The notes under the pieces: model-generated
Databases searched by the model: none
Told to the model about the DNA's origin: nothing
What the model saw: only the letters and a program-made list of their open reading frames with translations
From: Providencia vermicola
GTDB lineage: Bacteria; Pseudomonadota; Gammaproteobacteria; Enterobacterales; Enterobacteriaceae
NCBI RefSeq assembly: GCF_020381325.1
Contig: NZ_JAGSPI010000003.1
Location: forward strand, 124,001-188,000
DNA: 64,000 nt
Direction of reading: 5' to 3'
Position numbers and translations under genes: made by a program
Shown here: piece by piece, positions 10,807 to 22,215 of the stretch
Layout: the number at the start of each line of letters is the position of its first letter
Position numbering within the stretch: the first letter of the stretch is position 1

Positions 10807-12162
10807 ATGACATCGCAAACAGCTAGCCAGCCCTCGGCACGACCGTTGGGCAAAGAAGATTATAAAACCTTAGGCTTGTCGTCTTTAGGCGGCACACTGG
10901 AATTTTATGATTTCGTTATTTTCGTCTTTTACGCGAAAATTATTTCTCAGCTCTTTTTCCCTGGGGATAATGAATTTCTCGCGCTAATGGCGACACTTGG
11001 CTTGTTTGCAGCGGGTTACCTTGCTCGCCCACTTGGCGGCATTATTATGGCTCACTTTGGTGACAAAATTGGCCGTAAAAAAATGTTCACCTTGAGTATT
11101 TTCTTGATGGCATTTCCAACATTCGTGATTGGTTTCTTGCCAACATTTGAAACCATTGGTGCAGCAGCGCCACTGTTATTATTGTTAATGCGCATCATGC
11201 AAGGTGCCGCTATCGGTGGTGAAATGCCAGGAGCATGGGTATTTATCGCGGAGCATACGCCAAAACAGCGTTACGGCTTAGGTGTTGGCACATTAACATC
11301 AGGGATTACTGGTGGTATCTTATTAGGTTCCATCGTGGCTATCATTATCGAGCGTACTTACACGACTGCTGAAGTCCATGACTTCGCATGGCGTATTCCG
11401 TTTATCTTGGGCGGTATCTTTGGCTTTATCTCTGTATATTTACGTCGTTTCTTGCAAGAAACACCTATTTTTAAAGAGTTAGCTGCGAAGAAAGCGTTAT
11501 CCCAAGAATTACCTGTAAAAACCGTCATTAAATCCCATAAGCAAGCCTGTATGATCACTGCAGCACTAACATGGTCATTATCAACGGCGATTGTTGTGAC
11601 GATTTTAATGACACCAGATGTGGTTTTAAAAGGTATCTACAATATTGATCGTAATATTGCGTTGCAAGCCAACTGTGCTGCCACATTAACCTTAACATTA
11701 GGCTGTATTTTCTGGGGCTGGTTAGGGGATAAAACAGGTACTCGTACCTCAATGACTTTGTCATGGGGCGGATTGGCTGTCACGGCGATTTATTTCTATT
11801 CGTCTTTATCAACGGATATTGCCGCCAATACCTTAATTTTTAACTATGGCTTAATGGGATTCTTTGTCGGTGCGATTGCAACAACGCCGATTATCAGCAC
11901 CCGTGCGTTCCCACCTGAAATTCGTTATTCAGGCTTATCATTCGCTTATAACGTTGCCTACGCCATCTTCGGTGGTTTAACACCAATCTTAACAGGCGCG
12001 TGGTTACAACAATCTCATATGGCGCCGGCGTATTATGTGGCAGGCGTATCATTGTTAGCCGTTGCTGTTGCCTTTTTGCCACTGTCGTGGAAAGGTTGGA
12101 CTGCAAAAGAGAAGCAAACTGATAATCGTGCACCTGTATTAAATACCAGTGCAACACAGTAA
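10807..12162 (+). CDS. MFS transporter, metabolite:H+ symporter (MHS) type
   Basis: Twelve-helix inner-membrane secondary transporter of 451 residues, of the ProP/ShiA/CitA-like metabolite:H+ symporter class. Supporting features are the N-terminal LGGTLEFYDFVIF, the motif-A loop between helices 2 and 3 (MAHFGDKIGRKKMF), and RIMQGAAIGGEMPGAWVFIAEH before helix 5. The substrate cannot be read from sequence; related proteins carry organic acids, betaine/proline or shikimate. The charged ProP C-terminal coiled coil is absent, which argues against an osmosensor. It is monocistronic, with its own terminator. Confidence 0.85.
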   Translation: MTSQTASQPSARPLGKEDYKTLGLSSLGGTLEFYDFVIFVFYAKIISQLFFPGDNEFLALMATLGLFAAGYLARPLGGIIMAHFGDKIGRKKMFTLSIFLMAFPTFVIGFLPTFETIGAAAPLLLLLMRIMQGAAIGGEMPGAWVFIAEHTPKQRYGLGVGTLTSGITGGILLGSIVAIIIERTYTTAEVHDFAWRIPFILGGIFGFISVYLRRFLQETPIFKELAAKKALSQELPVKTVIKSHKQACMITAALTWSLSTAIVVTILMTPDVVLKGIYNIDRNIALQANCAATLTLTLGCIFWGWLGDKTGTRTSMTLSWGGLAVTAIYFYSSLSTDIAANTLIFNYGLMGFFVGAIATTPIISTRAFPPEIRYSGLSFAYNVAYAIFGGLTPILTGAWLQQSHMAPAYYVAGVSLLAVAVAFLPLSWKGWTAKEKQTDNRAPVLNTSATQ

Positions 12163-12184
12163 ATAGCTCGTCACACTTCAATAC

Positions 12185-12221
12185 AATGGCCTCAGGTTGA
12201 ATTTAAACCGAGGCCATTTTT
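12185..12221 (+). terminator. Terminator of the MFS gene
   Basis: AATGGCCT/AGGCCATT arms with an inner GGTT/AACC pair around a short AT loop, followed by a T run, 22 bases after the stop codon. Confidence 0.85.
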
Positions 12222-12539
12222 ATTTTATGAATAACCACGTTGCAATAAGCAATGCAAAGGACAGCTCTAACGGTTCAATCTCTGTTGATAATTGATTTAG
12301 GGGTTATTTATCTGATTTTAGCTACAAAGACACAAAGATTAGCTTACTCTAAAAATAGTAGGTTTGTTTTGCATCGTATTCCCACCACATAAATTGACAC
12401 TTATTCATAATTCCTCCATTTTTCTTTGTACCTATCAGGATAAACTATTAGTATGTCTAACTGACTCTTTTCAGTTAGTTTTTTGCCTCACAGCCAGACT
12501 AATTTTATCCACTCTTTTGAGTTAAGCGAATGACCAAAA
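12222..12539. other. Promoter region of mdtABC-baeSR
   Basis: A 318-base gap with no ORF. It should carry the mdtA promoter. A CCTCCAT core at 12413-12419 resembles part of the E. coli BaeR box but the flanks do not fit, so no operator is called. Confidence 0.5.
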
Positions 12540-13790
12540 ATGAATAAGCAAAATCGCCGCAAATCTTTTACTCGCTCTGCTATTTTTGTTGCCATCATTG
12601 TGGCAGCTGGAGCGACTTGGTATTTTTACAATCAAGAAAAAACCGCAGATACGCCTAACTCAAGTGCGATTGCCAAACCGAATTCACAACGCAGTGCAAT
12701 GGGCCGCCCTCCTCGCGTTTTAGCACCGGTGCAATTTGCCGTCGCTGAACAAAAAGTGGTTCCACGGTTTTTATCGGGCTTAGGAACTGTCCAAGCCGCT
12801 AATGTGGTGACAGTAACCAGCCGTGTTGAAGGGCAATTGATGAAGCTTTATTTTACTGAAGGGCAATACGTCAATGCAGGGGATTTGCTCGCACAAATCG
12901 ACCCTCGCCCATTTGAAGTGCAATTAGCCCAAGCAGAAGGCCAGCTCGCAAAAGACAAGGCAACACTCGCCAATGCTCAACTGGATCTAGCCCGTTACCA
13001 AAAATTAGCAGGCACAAAAGTCATTTCACAACAAGAATTGGATAACCAACGTGCATTAGTATTACAAGCTCAAGGCAGTATTAAAGTCGATCAAGCCGCT
13101 GTCGACAGTGCTAAGTTACAATTAACTTACAGCAAAATCACAGCCCCTATTTCTGGACGTGTGGGTTTAAAACAAGTCGATGTGGGAAATTTTGTCTCGT
13201 CGGGAACATCAACACCAATTGTTGTGATCACCCAAACACAGCCCGCAGATGTGTTGTTTGCCTTACCTGAAGGGGATATCCCCGCAATCCAGCAAGCCCA
13301 AGCAAGCAGTAAAAATGTCCTGATTGAAGCTTGGGATCGTAATAACATTGCCCTGATTGCCCGTGGCGAGCTGCTCAGTACCGATAACCAAATTGATGCG
13401 GCAACAGGCACATTGAAAATTAAAGCACGCTTCACCAATGAGGAACAAAAATTGTTCCCGAACCAATTTGTGAATGTGAAAATGCAGGTCGAAACCCTGC
13501 AAGATGCCGTAGTTATCCCCACCGCAGCCTTACAAATGGGTAATGAAGGCCATTATGTCTGGATTCTCAGTGAAGATAACAAAGTGAGCAAGCATACCGT
13601 CACTGTAGGAATGCAAGATAGCCAACAGGTCGTGATTGAAAGTGGTTTAGCCGCCAACACAAAAGTGATTACAGACGGTGTAGATAAGCTCACCGATGGT
13701 ACAACAGTTGAAGTCGTTACCCCTGAAAGCCTAGCCAAAAAAGATAAAGAACCTCGCAAAAGCAAACCATCTAGCGCGGAGAAAGCGTAA
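12540..13790 (+). CDS. mdtA: Multidrug efflux periplasmic adaptor MdtA
   Basis: Membrane-fusion protein linking the MdtBC pump to an outer-membrane channel. It has an N-terminal hydrophobic segment (about residues 12-30) with a positive start ([12 protein letters not shown]), then the lipoyl/hairpin region ([34 protein letters not shown]), a coiled-coil hairpin rich in Gln/Ala (about 125-185) and a beta-barrel. [12 protein letters not shown] and DGVDKLTDG match E. coli MdtA. At 416 residues it is the normal size. Its stop overlaps the mdtB start by one base. In E. coli the operon is induced by BaeSR in response to indole, flavonoids and envelope stress. Confidence 0.95.
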   Translation: MNKQNRRKSFTRSAIFVAIIVAAGATWYFYNQEKTADTPNSSAIAKPNSQRSAMGRPPRVLAPVQFAVAEQKVVPRFLSGLGTVQAANVVTVTSRVEGQLMKLYFTEGQYVNAGDLLAQIDPRPFEVQLAQAEGQLAKDKATLANAQLDLARYQKLAGTKVISQQELDNQRALVLQAQGSIKVDQAAVDSAKLQLTYSKITAPISGRVGLKQVDVGNFVSSGTSTPIVVITQTQPADVLFALPEGDIPAIQQAQASSKNVLIEAWDRNNIALIARGELLSTDNQIDAATGTLKIKARFTNEEQKLFPNQFVNVKMQVETLQDAVVIPTAALQMGNEGHYVWILSEDNKVSKHTVTVGMQDSQQVVIESGLAANTKVITDGVDKLTDGTTVEVVTPESLAKKDKEPRKSKPSSAEKA

Positions 13791-16700
13791 TGCGGCCTGA
13801 AATGCTAAAAGGTGGCGGCCCATCTCGCCTATTCATCTTGCGCCCTGTTGCGACAACCTTATTCATGGTGGCTATATTACTGGCAGGGATTATTGGCTAT
13901 CGCTTCTTACCCGTTTCCGCTTTACCTGAGGTCGATTACCCAACCATTCAAGTCGTGACGCTGTATCCTGGCGCAAGTCCTGATGTCATGACCTCCGCAG
14001 TTACCGCCCCCCTGGAAACCCAATTCGGGCAGATGTCGGGCTTAAAACAGATGTCATCCCAGAGCTCAGGTGGCGCCTCTGTGATCACCTTGATGTTCCA
14101 GCTTTCATTGCCGTTAGAGGTTGCTGAACAAGAAGTCCAAGCCGCGATTAATTCCGCCAGCAGTCTACTGCCATCTGATTTACCTTATCCACCCATTTAT
14201 AACAAAGTGAACCCTGCAGACCCGCCTGTTTTAACGTTAGCAGTGACATCCGATGCCATGCCGTTGACACAAGTACAAGATATTATTGAAACGCGGATCG
14301 CACAAAAAATTTCCCAAGTTAATGGTGTGGGTTTAGTGACACTCGCTGGCGGTCAACGCCCTGCTGTGCGGGTGAACCTTAACCCGCAAGCGATGGCAGC
14401 CAAAGGGCTGGACAGCGAAACCATTCGTGTCGCGATTAATAATGCCAACGTCAATTCTGCTAAAGGGAGTTTTGATGGCCCAACTCGCGCGGTGACCCTT
14501 TCCGCCAACGACCAAATGAAATCCCTTGATGATTACCGCAAATTAATTGTGGCATTCCAAAATGGTGCACCTGTTCGCCTTGGCGACATTGCAACCATCA
14601 AAGAAGGTGCTGAAAATGCGTATCTAGGGGCATGGGCAAACAACGAACAAGCGATCGTGATTAACGTTCAGCGCCAACCTGGTGCGAACGTTATTGAAAC
14701 CACGGATACTATCCGTACATTATTGCCTGAACTTATTGAGAGCCTCCCTAAATCCGTTAATGTCGATATTTTAACGGACAGAACCAGCACCATCCGCGCT
14801 TCAGTCAATGATGTGCAATTTGAGTTGATGTTGGCTATCGCGCTGGTTGTCATGGTCATTTATCTCTTTTTACGCAACGGGATTGCCACATTAATTCCAG
14901 GCATCGCAGTGCCACTTTCCCTAGTTGGCACCTTTGCAGTGATGTATTTTTGCGGATTCTCTGTCAATAACCTAACGTTGATGGCACTCACCATCGCTAC
15001 AGGCTTTGTCGTGGACGATGCTATTGTGGTGATCGAAAATATCTCCCGTTATTTAGAACAAGGAGATAAACCGCTGGTTGCGGCATTAAAAGGTGCAGGG
15101 GAAATCGGTTTTACCATCATCTCCCTAACTTTCTCTCTTGTTGCAGTGTTAATTCCGCTATTATTTATGGGGGATATTGTTGGTCGCTTATTCCGTGAAT
15201 TTGCCATTACCCTTGCTGTTGCCATTTTGATTTCAGCGGTGGTGTCCCTCACGCTCACTCCAATGATGTGCGCACGGTTATTAAAGCCAGAATCGCAGCA
15301 CAAACATAACCGTTTTGAGTTAGCATGCGAGCGATTCTTTGACCGCATGGTGGCAGGTTATGCCATTTGGCTAAAGCGAATTTTAAACCATCAATGGCTC
15401 ACGCTGTCCGTTGCGCTCGGTACTATGGTACTCACCGTCTTGTTGTATATGTGGATCCCAAAAGGCTTCTTCCCATTACAAGACAGCGGCATTATTCAAG
15501 GCTCTATTGAAAGTCGACAATCCATTTCGTTTTCTGCAATGGCGCAAAAGCAGCAAGAAGTCGCGGACAAGCTCCTCGCCGACCCTGCCGTTGACAACGT
15601 CACCACCTACGTCGGCGTCGATGGCACAAACGCAACACTGAATAATGCGCGCCTTCAGATTACCTTAAAACCCCTTGATGAGCGTGAAGATCGCGTCGTT
15701 GCTATTATTGCACGCCTGCAACAATCCGCAGATAACATTGCAGGGGTGAATTTATACCTGCAACCAATGCAAGATTTAACCATTGATACGCAAGTGGCTC
15801 GTACTCAATATCAATTCACCTTGCAAGCAAGTACTCTTGATGAGTTATCGACTTGGGTGCCTAAGTTGATGAGTGAGTTAGAGCAACAACCTGAGTTAAC
15901 GGATGTGAGTAGTGATTGGCAAAATAAGGGGTTAGTCGCTTATGTGAATGTTAACCGTGATACAGCAAGCCGTTTTGGCATTACCATGTCATCCATCGAT
16001 AACGCGCTGTACAATGCCTTTGGTCAGCGCATGATTTCGACCATTTATACCCAATCGAATCAATATCGCGTCATTTTAGAGCATGATACGCAAACCCGCG
16101 ATGGTATGGATGCCCTGAACGATATTCGCTTAAAAGGTACCGATGGCGCTATAGTGCCACTCAGCACCTTAGTGAACATTCAAGAAGGTTATGGCCCATT
16201 GGCGATTAATCACCTTGACCAATTCCCAGCCGTGACCTTCTCATTTAATGTGGCCGATGGCGCGTCCTTAGAATCCGCAGTCAATGCGGTTAAACACGCG
16301 GAATCACAAATTTCGATGCCAAAATCCATTACCACGCAATTTCAAGGCGCGACGTTAGCCTTTGAAGCTGCATTAAGCAGCACCATTTGGTTAATCGCAG
16401 CCGCAATTGTGGCGATGTACATCGTGCTAGGTATTTTATATGAAAGCTTTATTCACCCCATTACCATTCTTTCCACCTTACCCACGGCGGGCGTAGGTGC
16501 ACTGCTCGCCTTAATGATGGCAGGAAAAGACCTCGATGTGATCGCGGTAATAGGGATTATCTTATTGATTGGTATCGTGAAAAAGAACGCCATCATGATG
16601 ATTGACTTTGCCCTTGCCGCAGAGCGAGAACAAGGCATGTCGCCATATGATGCCATTTATCAAGCTTGTTTATTACGTTTTCGTCCAATATTGATGACAA

Positions 16701-16912
16701 CAATGGCTGCATTGCTAGGTGCATTGCCGTTAATGCTCAGTACGGGTGTAGGTGCAGAGTTGCGCCAACCGCTGGGGATTTGTATGGTAGGGGGCTTAAT
16801 TATGAGCCAGATATTAACGTTATTCACGACCCCTGTGATTTATTTGTTATTTGACCGTTTGTCACATTACCTAAAAGCACGCCGTCAAATAAATAAGGCG
16901 CAGGTATCGTAA
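13790..16912 (+). CDS. mdtB: Multidrug efflux RND transporter subunit MdtB
   Basis: Proton-driven inner-membrane RND pump subunit; MdtB and MdtC form a heterotrimer in E. coli that exports bile salts, novobiocin and similar amphiphiles. The 1040 residues show the RND duplication: two sets of periplasmic porter domains, [14 protein letters not shown] in helix 4 with the proton-relay aspartates, and [15 protein letters not shown] in helix 10. An extra N-terminal [13 protein letters not shown] precedes the first helix, as in E. coli MdtB. It overlaps mdtA and mdtC by one base each. Confidence 0.96.
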   Translation: MRPEMLKGGGPSRLFILRPVATTLFMVAILLAGIIGYRFLPVSALPEVDYPTIQVVTLYPGASPDVMTSAVTAPLETQFGQMSGLKQMSSQSSGGASVITLMFQLSLPLEVAEQEVQAAINSASSLLPSDLPYPPIYNKVNPADPPVLTLAVTSDAMPLTQVQDIIETRIAQKISQVNGVGLVTLAGGQRPAVRVNLNPQAMAAKGLDSETIRVAINNANVNSAKGSFDGPTRAVTLSANDQMKSLDDYRKLIVAFQNGAPVRLGDIATIKEGAENAYLGAWANNEQAIVINVQRQPGANVIETTDTIRTLLPELIESLPKSVNVDILTDRTSTIRASVNDVQFELMLAIALVVMVIYLFLRNGIATLIPGIAVPLSLVGTFAVMYFCGFSVNNLTLMALTIATGFVVDDAIVVIENISRYLEQGDKPLVAALKGAGEIGFTIISLTFSLVAVLIPLLFMGDIVGRLFREFAITLAVAILISAVVSLTLTPMMCARLLKPESQHKHNRFELACERFFDRMVAGYAIWLKRILNHQWLTLSVALGTMVLTVLLYMWIPKGFFPLQDSGIIQGSIESRQSISFSAMAQKQQEVADKLLADPAVDNVTTYVGVDGTNATLNNARLQITLKPLDEREDRVVAIIARLQQSADNIAGVNLYLQPMQDLTIDTQVARTQYQFTLQASTLDELSTWVPKLMSELEQQPELTDVSSDWQNKGLVAYVNVNRDTASRFGITMSSIDNALYNAFGQRMISTIYTQSNQYRVILEHDTQTRDGMDALNDIRLKGTDGAIVPLSTLVNIQEGYGPLAINHLDQFPAVTFSFNVADGASLESAVNAVKHAESQISMPKSITTQFQGATLAFEAALSSTIWLIAAAIVAMYIVLGILYESFIHPITILSTLPTAGVGALLALMMAGKDLDVIAVIGIILLIGIVKKNAIMMIDFALAAEREQGMSPYDAIYQACLLRFRPILMTTMAALLGALPLMLSTGVGAELRQPLGICMVGGLIMSQILTLFTTPVIYLLFDRLSHYLKARRQINKAQVS

Positions 16913-19900
16913 TGAAACGCTTTTTCGCCCTGTTTATTAGCCGCCCCGTTGCCACCACACTGATTAGCGTGGCGATCACCTTATGCGGCGCATTAAGTTT
17001 TCTCTTTTTACCTGTTGCGCCGCTTCCCCAAGTGGACTACCCTGTGATTAACGTGACAGCGTCACTTCCAGGTGCATCTCCTGAAACCATGGCATCTTCT
17101 GTTGCAACGCCTTTAGAGCGTTCATTAGGCAGCATAGCAGGGATCAGCGAGATGACTTCAAGCAGCGCACTGGGGCGTACCACAATCACCCTCGAATTTA
17201 ATCTTGATAAAGATATCAATAACGCAGCGCGCGAAGTCCAAGCGGCCATTAATGCCGCCCAAACCCTGCTGCCTAGCGGTATGCCCAGTCGCCCACGTTA
17301 CTACAAATCAAATCCATCTGATGCGCCTATCATGATTTTAACCATGACATCGCAAACCCTTGGAACAGGGGAAATTTATGATATCGCCTCAACACGCCTT
17401 GCTCAACGTATTGCACAAATTGAAGGGGTTAGTGAAGTTTCTGTGGGCGGTGGCTCACTTCCCGCAGTGCGTGTGGAATTAAACCCAACAGCGTTATTCA
17501 ACCAAGGCGTATCCCTTGATGCCGTGCGTTCAGCCATCAGTAGCGCTAACGTGCGCCAACCCCAAGGCTACATTAACGATGACGAAAAACGGTATCAGGT
17601 ACAAACCAACGATGAACTAAAAAAAGCGGCAGATTACCGCCCAATTATTGTGCACTACAAGGCAGGCAATGCAGTTAAGCTCAGTGATGTTGCCAATGTC
17701 AAAGATTCTATTGAAAATGTCCGTGCTGCTGGAATGGCAGATGGCAAGCCCGCGATCTTGATTGTGATCCGTCGTGAGGCGGGTGCCAATATTATTGAAA
17801 CCGTCAATCGCATACGGGCTGAAATCCCTGAATTTAGGGACATGATCCCTGCCGCTATTGACCTCAAAGTCGCACAAGATAGAACGCCGACCATTCGTGC
17901 CTCCCTTGCAGAAGTGGAACGTGCCCTGTTAATCGCCGTCGCATTGGTTATTTTGGTGGTACTGCTATTCCTACGTTCTGGACGTGCCACCTTAATTCCG
18001 GCTATTGCCGTACCTGTTTCACTCATTGGGACTTTTACTGCCATGTATTTATGTGGCTTTAGTCTTAACAACTTATCATTGATGGCGTTGACCGTTGCTA
18101 CGGGCTTTGTGGTCGATGATGCGATTGTGGTTTTGGAGAACATTTCCCGTCATATTGAAAATGGCATGAAGCCCTTTATGGCTGCAGTCAAAGGGGTGCA
18201 TGAAGTCGGCTTTACTGTCGTCTCCATGAGTATTTCCTTAGTTGCTGTGTTTATCCCTCTCCTCTTGATGGATGGGCTCGTTGGACGACTTTTTCGTGAG
18301 TTTGCCATTACCCTTGCAACCGCAATTGGGATTTCATTAATTGTTTCCCTCACCCTGACCCCCATGATGTGCGCATATTTACTTAAAAAGCGGGGAAAAA
18401 ATAGTAAAGCCAAACACCGTGGCTTTGGCCGTATCTTACTGTGGGTTCAAGAACGTTATGGCATTGCACTAAACTGGGTGTTAAACCACCGCCGTAGCGT
18501 ATTAGCGATTTTGTTTGCCACTATTGGGCTTAATGTTTATTTATATATTACTGTTCCTAAAGCATTTTTCCCTGAACAGGATACAGGCCGTGTATTGGGC
18601 TTTGTCCGTGCCGACCAAAGTATCTCGTTCCAATCAATGAAAGAAAAAATGACCCGCTTTATGGAACAGGTTAAAGAAGACCCCGCTATCGATAATGTAA
18701 CGGGGTTTACCGGCGGCAGTCGCGTTAACAGTGGTTTTATGTATATCTCGCTGAAACCACTTGGAGAGCGCACTGAAAACTCAGCGACCGTTATCAACCG
18801 GTTACGCGTCAAGCTTGCCAACGAGCCAGGGGCAAACTTGTTTATGATGCCAGTGCAGGATATCCGTGTTGGCGGTCGCCAGGCAAATGCCAGTTACCAA
18901 TTTACTTTGCTTGCTGATGAGCTTAATGCGCTAAGAGATTGGGAGCCCGCCATCCGTAAAGCATTAGGTGAGCTTCCACAATTAACGGATGTGAACTCTG
19001 ATAAAGAAGACAAAGGCGCAGAAATGGCCATCACCTATGACAGAGACCTAATGGCACAATTAGGAATTGATGTACGTGAAGCCAACAGTTTGCTCAATAA
19101 CGCCTTTGGTCAGCGCCAAGTTTCGACAATTTATGAAGCCATGAACCAATATAAAGTGGTGATGGAAGTCGCGCCTGAATATACCCAAGATGTGAGCGCC
19201 CTTGATAACATGTTTGTCATTAACAAAACAGGGCAAGCAATCCCCCTTTCCTATTTTGCTCGCTGGCAACCTGCCAATGCGCCACTAAGTGTGAATCACC
19301 AAGGGTTATCAGCCGCATCCACGATCGGTTTTAACGTCGCGGATGGCTATACGCTAAATGATGCAATGGTGGAAATTGAAAAAACAATGACAGCTCTTGG
19401 CGTGCCTTCTACTGTACGGGGCACTTTTGCAGGCACCGCGCAGGTTTTCCAAGAAACCTTGAAATCACAGCTTTTTTTAATTTTAGCGGCTATCGTCACC
19501 GTCTATTTAGTGCTCGGTATTTTGTATGAAAGCTACATTCACCCACTAACGATTTTGTCCACCCTACCGTCTGCCGGGGTCGGTGCATTATTAGCCTTGG
19601 AATTATTTGATACGCCATTTAGTTTAATCGCCTTAATTGGCATTATGTTGCTCATTGGCATCGTGAAGAAAAACGCCATTATCATGGTGGACTTTGCGAT
19701 TCAAGCCCAACGAACTGCGGGTTTAACGGCTCGAGAAGCCATTTTCCGCGCCAGTTTATTGCGCTTTCGCCCCATTTTGATGACCACATTAGCAGCGATT
19801 TTCGGTGCTTTGCCCTTAATGTTAGGCAGTGGTGATGGTGCAGAATTACGCCAACCGCTGGGGATCACCATCGTTGGCGGTTTAATCATGAGCCAGCTGC

Positions 19901-20013
19901 TCACACTATTCACCACGCCAGTGGTCTATTTAAGCTTTGATAGCTTGAGGCAACGTTGGGCTAGCAGAAAGGCAGCGTCACGCCTTAAAATGGAGAAACA
20001 CCATGAAGCTTAG
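16912..20013 (+). CDS. mdtC: Multidrug efflux RND transporter subunit MdtC
   Basis: Second RND subunit of the MdtABC pump, 1033 residues, paralogous to MdtB but starting directly at the first helix ([20 protein letters not shown]). The helix-4 motif [14 protein letters not shown] and helix-10 motif [15 protein letters not shown] are intact. Its 3' end overlaps baeS by 11 bases. In E. coli the next gene is the MFS gene mdtD; here baeS follows directly, so mdtD is missing from the operon. Confidence 0.96.
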   Translation: MKRFFALFISRPVATTLISVAITLCGALSFLFLPVAPLPQVDYPVINVTASLPGASPETMASSVATPLERSLGSIAGISEMTSSSALGRTTITLEFNLDKDINNAAREVQAAINAAQTLLPSGMPSRPRYYKSNPSDAPIMILTMTSQTLGTGEIYDIASTRLAQRIAQIEGVSEVSVGGGSLPAVRVELNPTALFNQGVSLDAVRSAISSANVRQPQGYINDDEKRYQVQTNDELKKAADYRPIIVHYKAGNAVKLSDVANVKDSIENVRAAGMADGKPAILIVIRREAGANIIETVNRIRAEIPEFRDMIPAAIDLKVAQDRTPTIRASLAEVERALLIAVALVILVVLLFLRSGRATLIPAIAVPVSLIGTFTAMYLCGFSLNNLSLMALTVATGFVVDDAIVVLENISRHIENGMKPFMAAVKGVHEVGFTVVSMSISLVAVFIPLLLMDGLVGRLFREFAITLATAIGISLIVSLTLTPMMCAYLLKKRGKNSKAKHRGFGRILLWVQERYGIALNWVLNHRRSVLAILFATIGLNVYLYITVPKAFFPEQDTGRVLGFVRADQSISFQSMKEKMTRFMEQVKEDPAIDNVTGFTGGSRVNSGFMYISLKPLGERTENSATVINRLRVKLANEPGANLFMMPVQDIRVGGRQANASYQFTLLADELNALRDWEPAIRKALGELPQLTDVNSDKEDKGAEMAITYDRDLMAQLGIDVREANSLLNNAFGQRQVSTIYEAMNQYKVVMEVAPEYTQDVSALDNMFVINKTGQAIPLSYFARWQPANAPLSVNHQGLSAASTIGFNVADGYTLNDAMVEIEKTMTALGVPSTVRGTFAGTAQVFQETLKSQLFLILAAIVTVYLVLGILYESYIHPLTILSTLPSAGVGALLALELFDTPFSLIALIGIMLLIGIVKKNAIIMVDFAIQAQRTAGLTAREAIFRASLLRFRPILMTTLAAIFGALPLMLGSGDGAELRQPLGITIVGGLIMSQLLTLFTTPVVYLSFDSLRQRWASRKAASRLKMEKHHEA

Positions 20014-21391
20014 GTTTAACAGTGTGAGTACCCGCTTGTTTCTGGCTATCTTCGCCACCTGCTTGCTGCTTGTGGTGATCATGCACCAAGGCGTACGCAT
20101 GAGTTTTCAACACGGCTTTATTGATTATATTAAAGAAAATGATCAACAGCGGGTGGAACAAGTCTCTGCTGCCCTTGCGGAGCAATATCAAGAAACGGGA
20201 AATTGGCGCTTTTTATTAGGTGATGAGCGGACTTTTTTCCGCATTTTGCGCTCTGTTGAGCACCAACAACATCGTGGCCCGATGCGCCAGCGATGGAGAA
20301 CCATATTTTGGGTTTATGACACGCAAGATAGACTGATTTTTGGTAAAGACACCCCGCTGCCAAGCAAAGTGATCCGTGAGCCAATTATCACCGATGATGG
20401 CAACACCGTTGGTTGGCTTGTTGCCAGCTATGAAGACGGTATTAGTAGCGCGCTTGACCGTCGCTTTGATAGCAAACAACTGTATACTAGTTGGGTGATC
20501 GCAGGGCTGTCCCTGTTTGTGGCATTGATAGCCACTATTTTTCTGGCTCGGAGTTTTTTAAAACCTATCAAACGGTTACTCGAAGGCACGAATCAATTAG
20601 CACGTGGTGACTTTACCACCCGTGTACCTGAAGAAGGCCGCGACGAACTCGGTCAATTAGCGAAAGATTTCAACCATCTAGCCTCTACCCTTGAAAAAAA
20701 TGAGCAAATGCGCCGTGATTATATGGCAGATATTTCTCACGAGTTACGCACGCCGTTATCCGTTTTACGCGGTGAGTTAGAAGCGGTACAAGATGGCGTG
20801 CGCCAAGCAACACCTGAAACAATTAATTCCCTACTCAATGAAACTCACACGCTAATCAAACTGGTGAATGATTTACATCAGCTATCACTTTCTGACCGTG
20901 GTTCACTGATCTATCGCAAACACCCCATTGATATTATTCCCTTATTGGATATGGTCATCGGGCAATCTCGTTGGCGTATTGAAGACCAACAATTAACCGT
21001 TTCGCGCCACTTTAGCGAACAAGCTATTGTATTTGCTGACCCAGACCGCATTAACCAATTATTCTATAATTTGATGGAAAATAGTCTTCGCTATACTGAT
21101 TCAGGCGGGAAAATTGCCATTGATGTCACAGAGCAACACCAGCAGCTGTCTATTGTTTGGCAAGATAGCGCCCCAGGCCTGAGTGCACTGCAATGCCAAC
21201 ATATTTTCGAGCGATTTTACCGTGCTGAAGGCTCCCGTAACCGCGCCAGTGGCGGTTCTGGTTTAGGGTTAGCCATTTGCTATAATATTGTTGAAGCGCA
21301 TAATGGTTCTATCACTGCAGAGCCTTCATCCCTCGGCGGTGTCAAAATTACCATCTCTTTACCGGTACAATTTCAGGAAAAAGGAATTTAG
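20003..21391 (+). CDS. baeS: Envelope-stress sensor histidine kinase BaeS
   Basis: Inner-membrane sensor kinase of the BaeSR system. Two transmembrane segments (about residues 9-30 and 162-184) flank a periplasmic sensor of about 130 residues. A HAMP linker ([19 protein letters not shown]) is followed by the H-box DISHELRTP with phosphorylated His246, the N-box ([15 protein letters not shown]) and the G-boxes (GSGLGLAI). Length 462 against 467 in E. coli. It overlaps mdtC by 11 bases and precedes baeR by 2 bases, so pump and regulator are cotranscribed. Confidence 0.95.
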   Translation: MKLRFNSVSTRLFLAIFATCLLLVVIMHQGVRMSFQHGFIDYIKENDQQRVEQVSAALAEQYQETGNWRFLLGDERTFFRILRSVEHQQHRGPMRQRWRTIFWVYDTQDRLIFGKDTPLPSKVIREPIITDDGNTVGWLVASYEDGISSALDRRFDSKQLYTSWVIAGLSLFVALIATIFLARSFLKPIKRLLEGTNQLARGDFTTRVPEEGRDELGQLAKDFNHLASTLEKNEQMRRDYMADISHELRTPLSVLRGELEAVQDGVRQATPETINSLLNETHTLIKLVNDLHQLSLSDRGSLIYRKHPIDIIPLLDMVIGQSRWRIEDQQLTVSRHFSEQAIVFADPDRINQLFYNLMENSLRYTDSGGKIAIDVTEQHQQLSIVWQDSAPGLSALQCQHIFERFYRAEGSRNRASGGSGLGLAICYNIVEAHNGSITAEPSSLGGVKITISLPVQFQEKGI

Positions 21392-21393
21392 CC

Positions 21394-22089
21394 ATGGCAG
21401 AAAATCACAATGCGCATGTTTTGATTGTGGAAGATGAGCCCAAGTTAGGCCAACTTTTGTTTGATTACTTGCAAGCAGCGAATTACCTCCCTACCTTATT
21501 AAGCCGTGGTGATGAGGTCATTCCTTATGTGAAAAATAACCATACCGACCTGATTTTATTAGATTTAATGCTGCCTGGCTTAGATGGATTATCGGTTTGC
21601 CGTGAATTACGCAAATTCAGTGATGTCCCCATCGTGATGGTGACAGCAAAAACAGAGGAAATCGACCGCTTATTAGGGCTAGAAATTGGTGCTGATGACT
21701 ATATTTGTAAGCCATTTAGCCCGCGGGAAGTGGTTGCTCGTGTTAAAACCATTTTACGCCGTTGCCAAGTTACCAATGAGCCATCTCACTCCCAACATTC
21801 AACGCAATTGATTATTGACGAAAATGCGTTCCAAGTACGCTATGGCACAAAATTACTTGAGCTCACCCCTGCTGAGTTTCGGTTGCTAAAATTTCTTTCC
21901 GATAATGCAGGCACCGTGTTCTCCCGTGATCAACTCCTCGACATTCTCTACGATGACCATCGTGTCGTCACAGACCGCACAATCGACAGCCACGTGAAAA
22001 ATTTACGCCGAAAATTAGAATCATTAGATAACGAAAAAACCTTTATTCGTTCAATTTATGGGCTGGGTTATCGTTGGGATGATGTTTAA
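21394..22089 (+). CDS. baeR: Response regulator BaeR
   Basis: OmpR-family transcription factor that activates mdtABC and related stress genes when phosphorylated by BaeS. The receiver domain (about residues 8-122) has the acidic pocket (VEDEP), phospho-acceptor Asp57 in LLDLMLPG, the conserved Thr in [15 protein letters not shown] and the Lys of ICKPFSP. The winged helix (about 135-231) ends in the classical SIYGLGYRW. The 231-residue length and strong identity to E. coli BaeR leave little doubt. It is the last gene of the operon. Confidence 0.96.
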   Translation: MAENHNAHVLIVEDEPKLGQLLFDYLQAANYLPTLLSRGDEVIPYVKNNHTDLILLDLMLPGLDGLSVCRELRKFSDVPIVMVTAKTEEIDRLLGLEIGADDYICKPFSPREVVARVKTILRRCQVTNEPSHSQHSTQLIIDENAFQVRYGTKLLELTPAEFRLLKFLSDNAGTVFSRDQLLDILYDDHRVVTDRTIDSHVKNLRRKLESLDNEKTFIRSIYGLGYRWDDV

Positions 22090-22215
22090 AGGCTAAATAG
22101 ACGTACTTTTATTAAGGGATATTTGGTTTTTAACGCAATTAGCGTTAAAATCACCGCCCTTAATACGCCATTTCCACAGAAATGGTGCTGACTTGATATC
22201 AGATAGAGACAAACC

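Noticed and set aside
12409-12426. Possible BaeR box upstream of mdtA
   Set aside because: Only the CCTCCAT core fits the E. coli consensus; the flanking TTTTT and ATTGGC parts do not.
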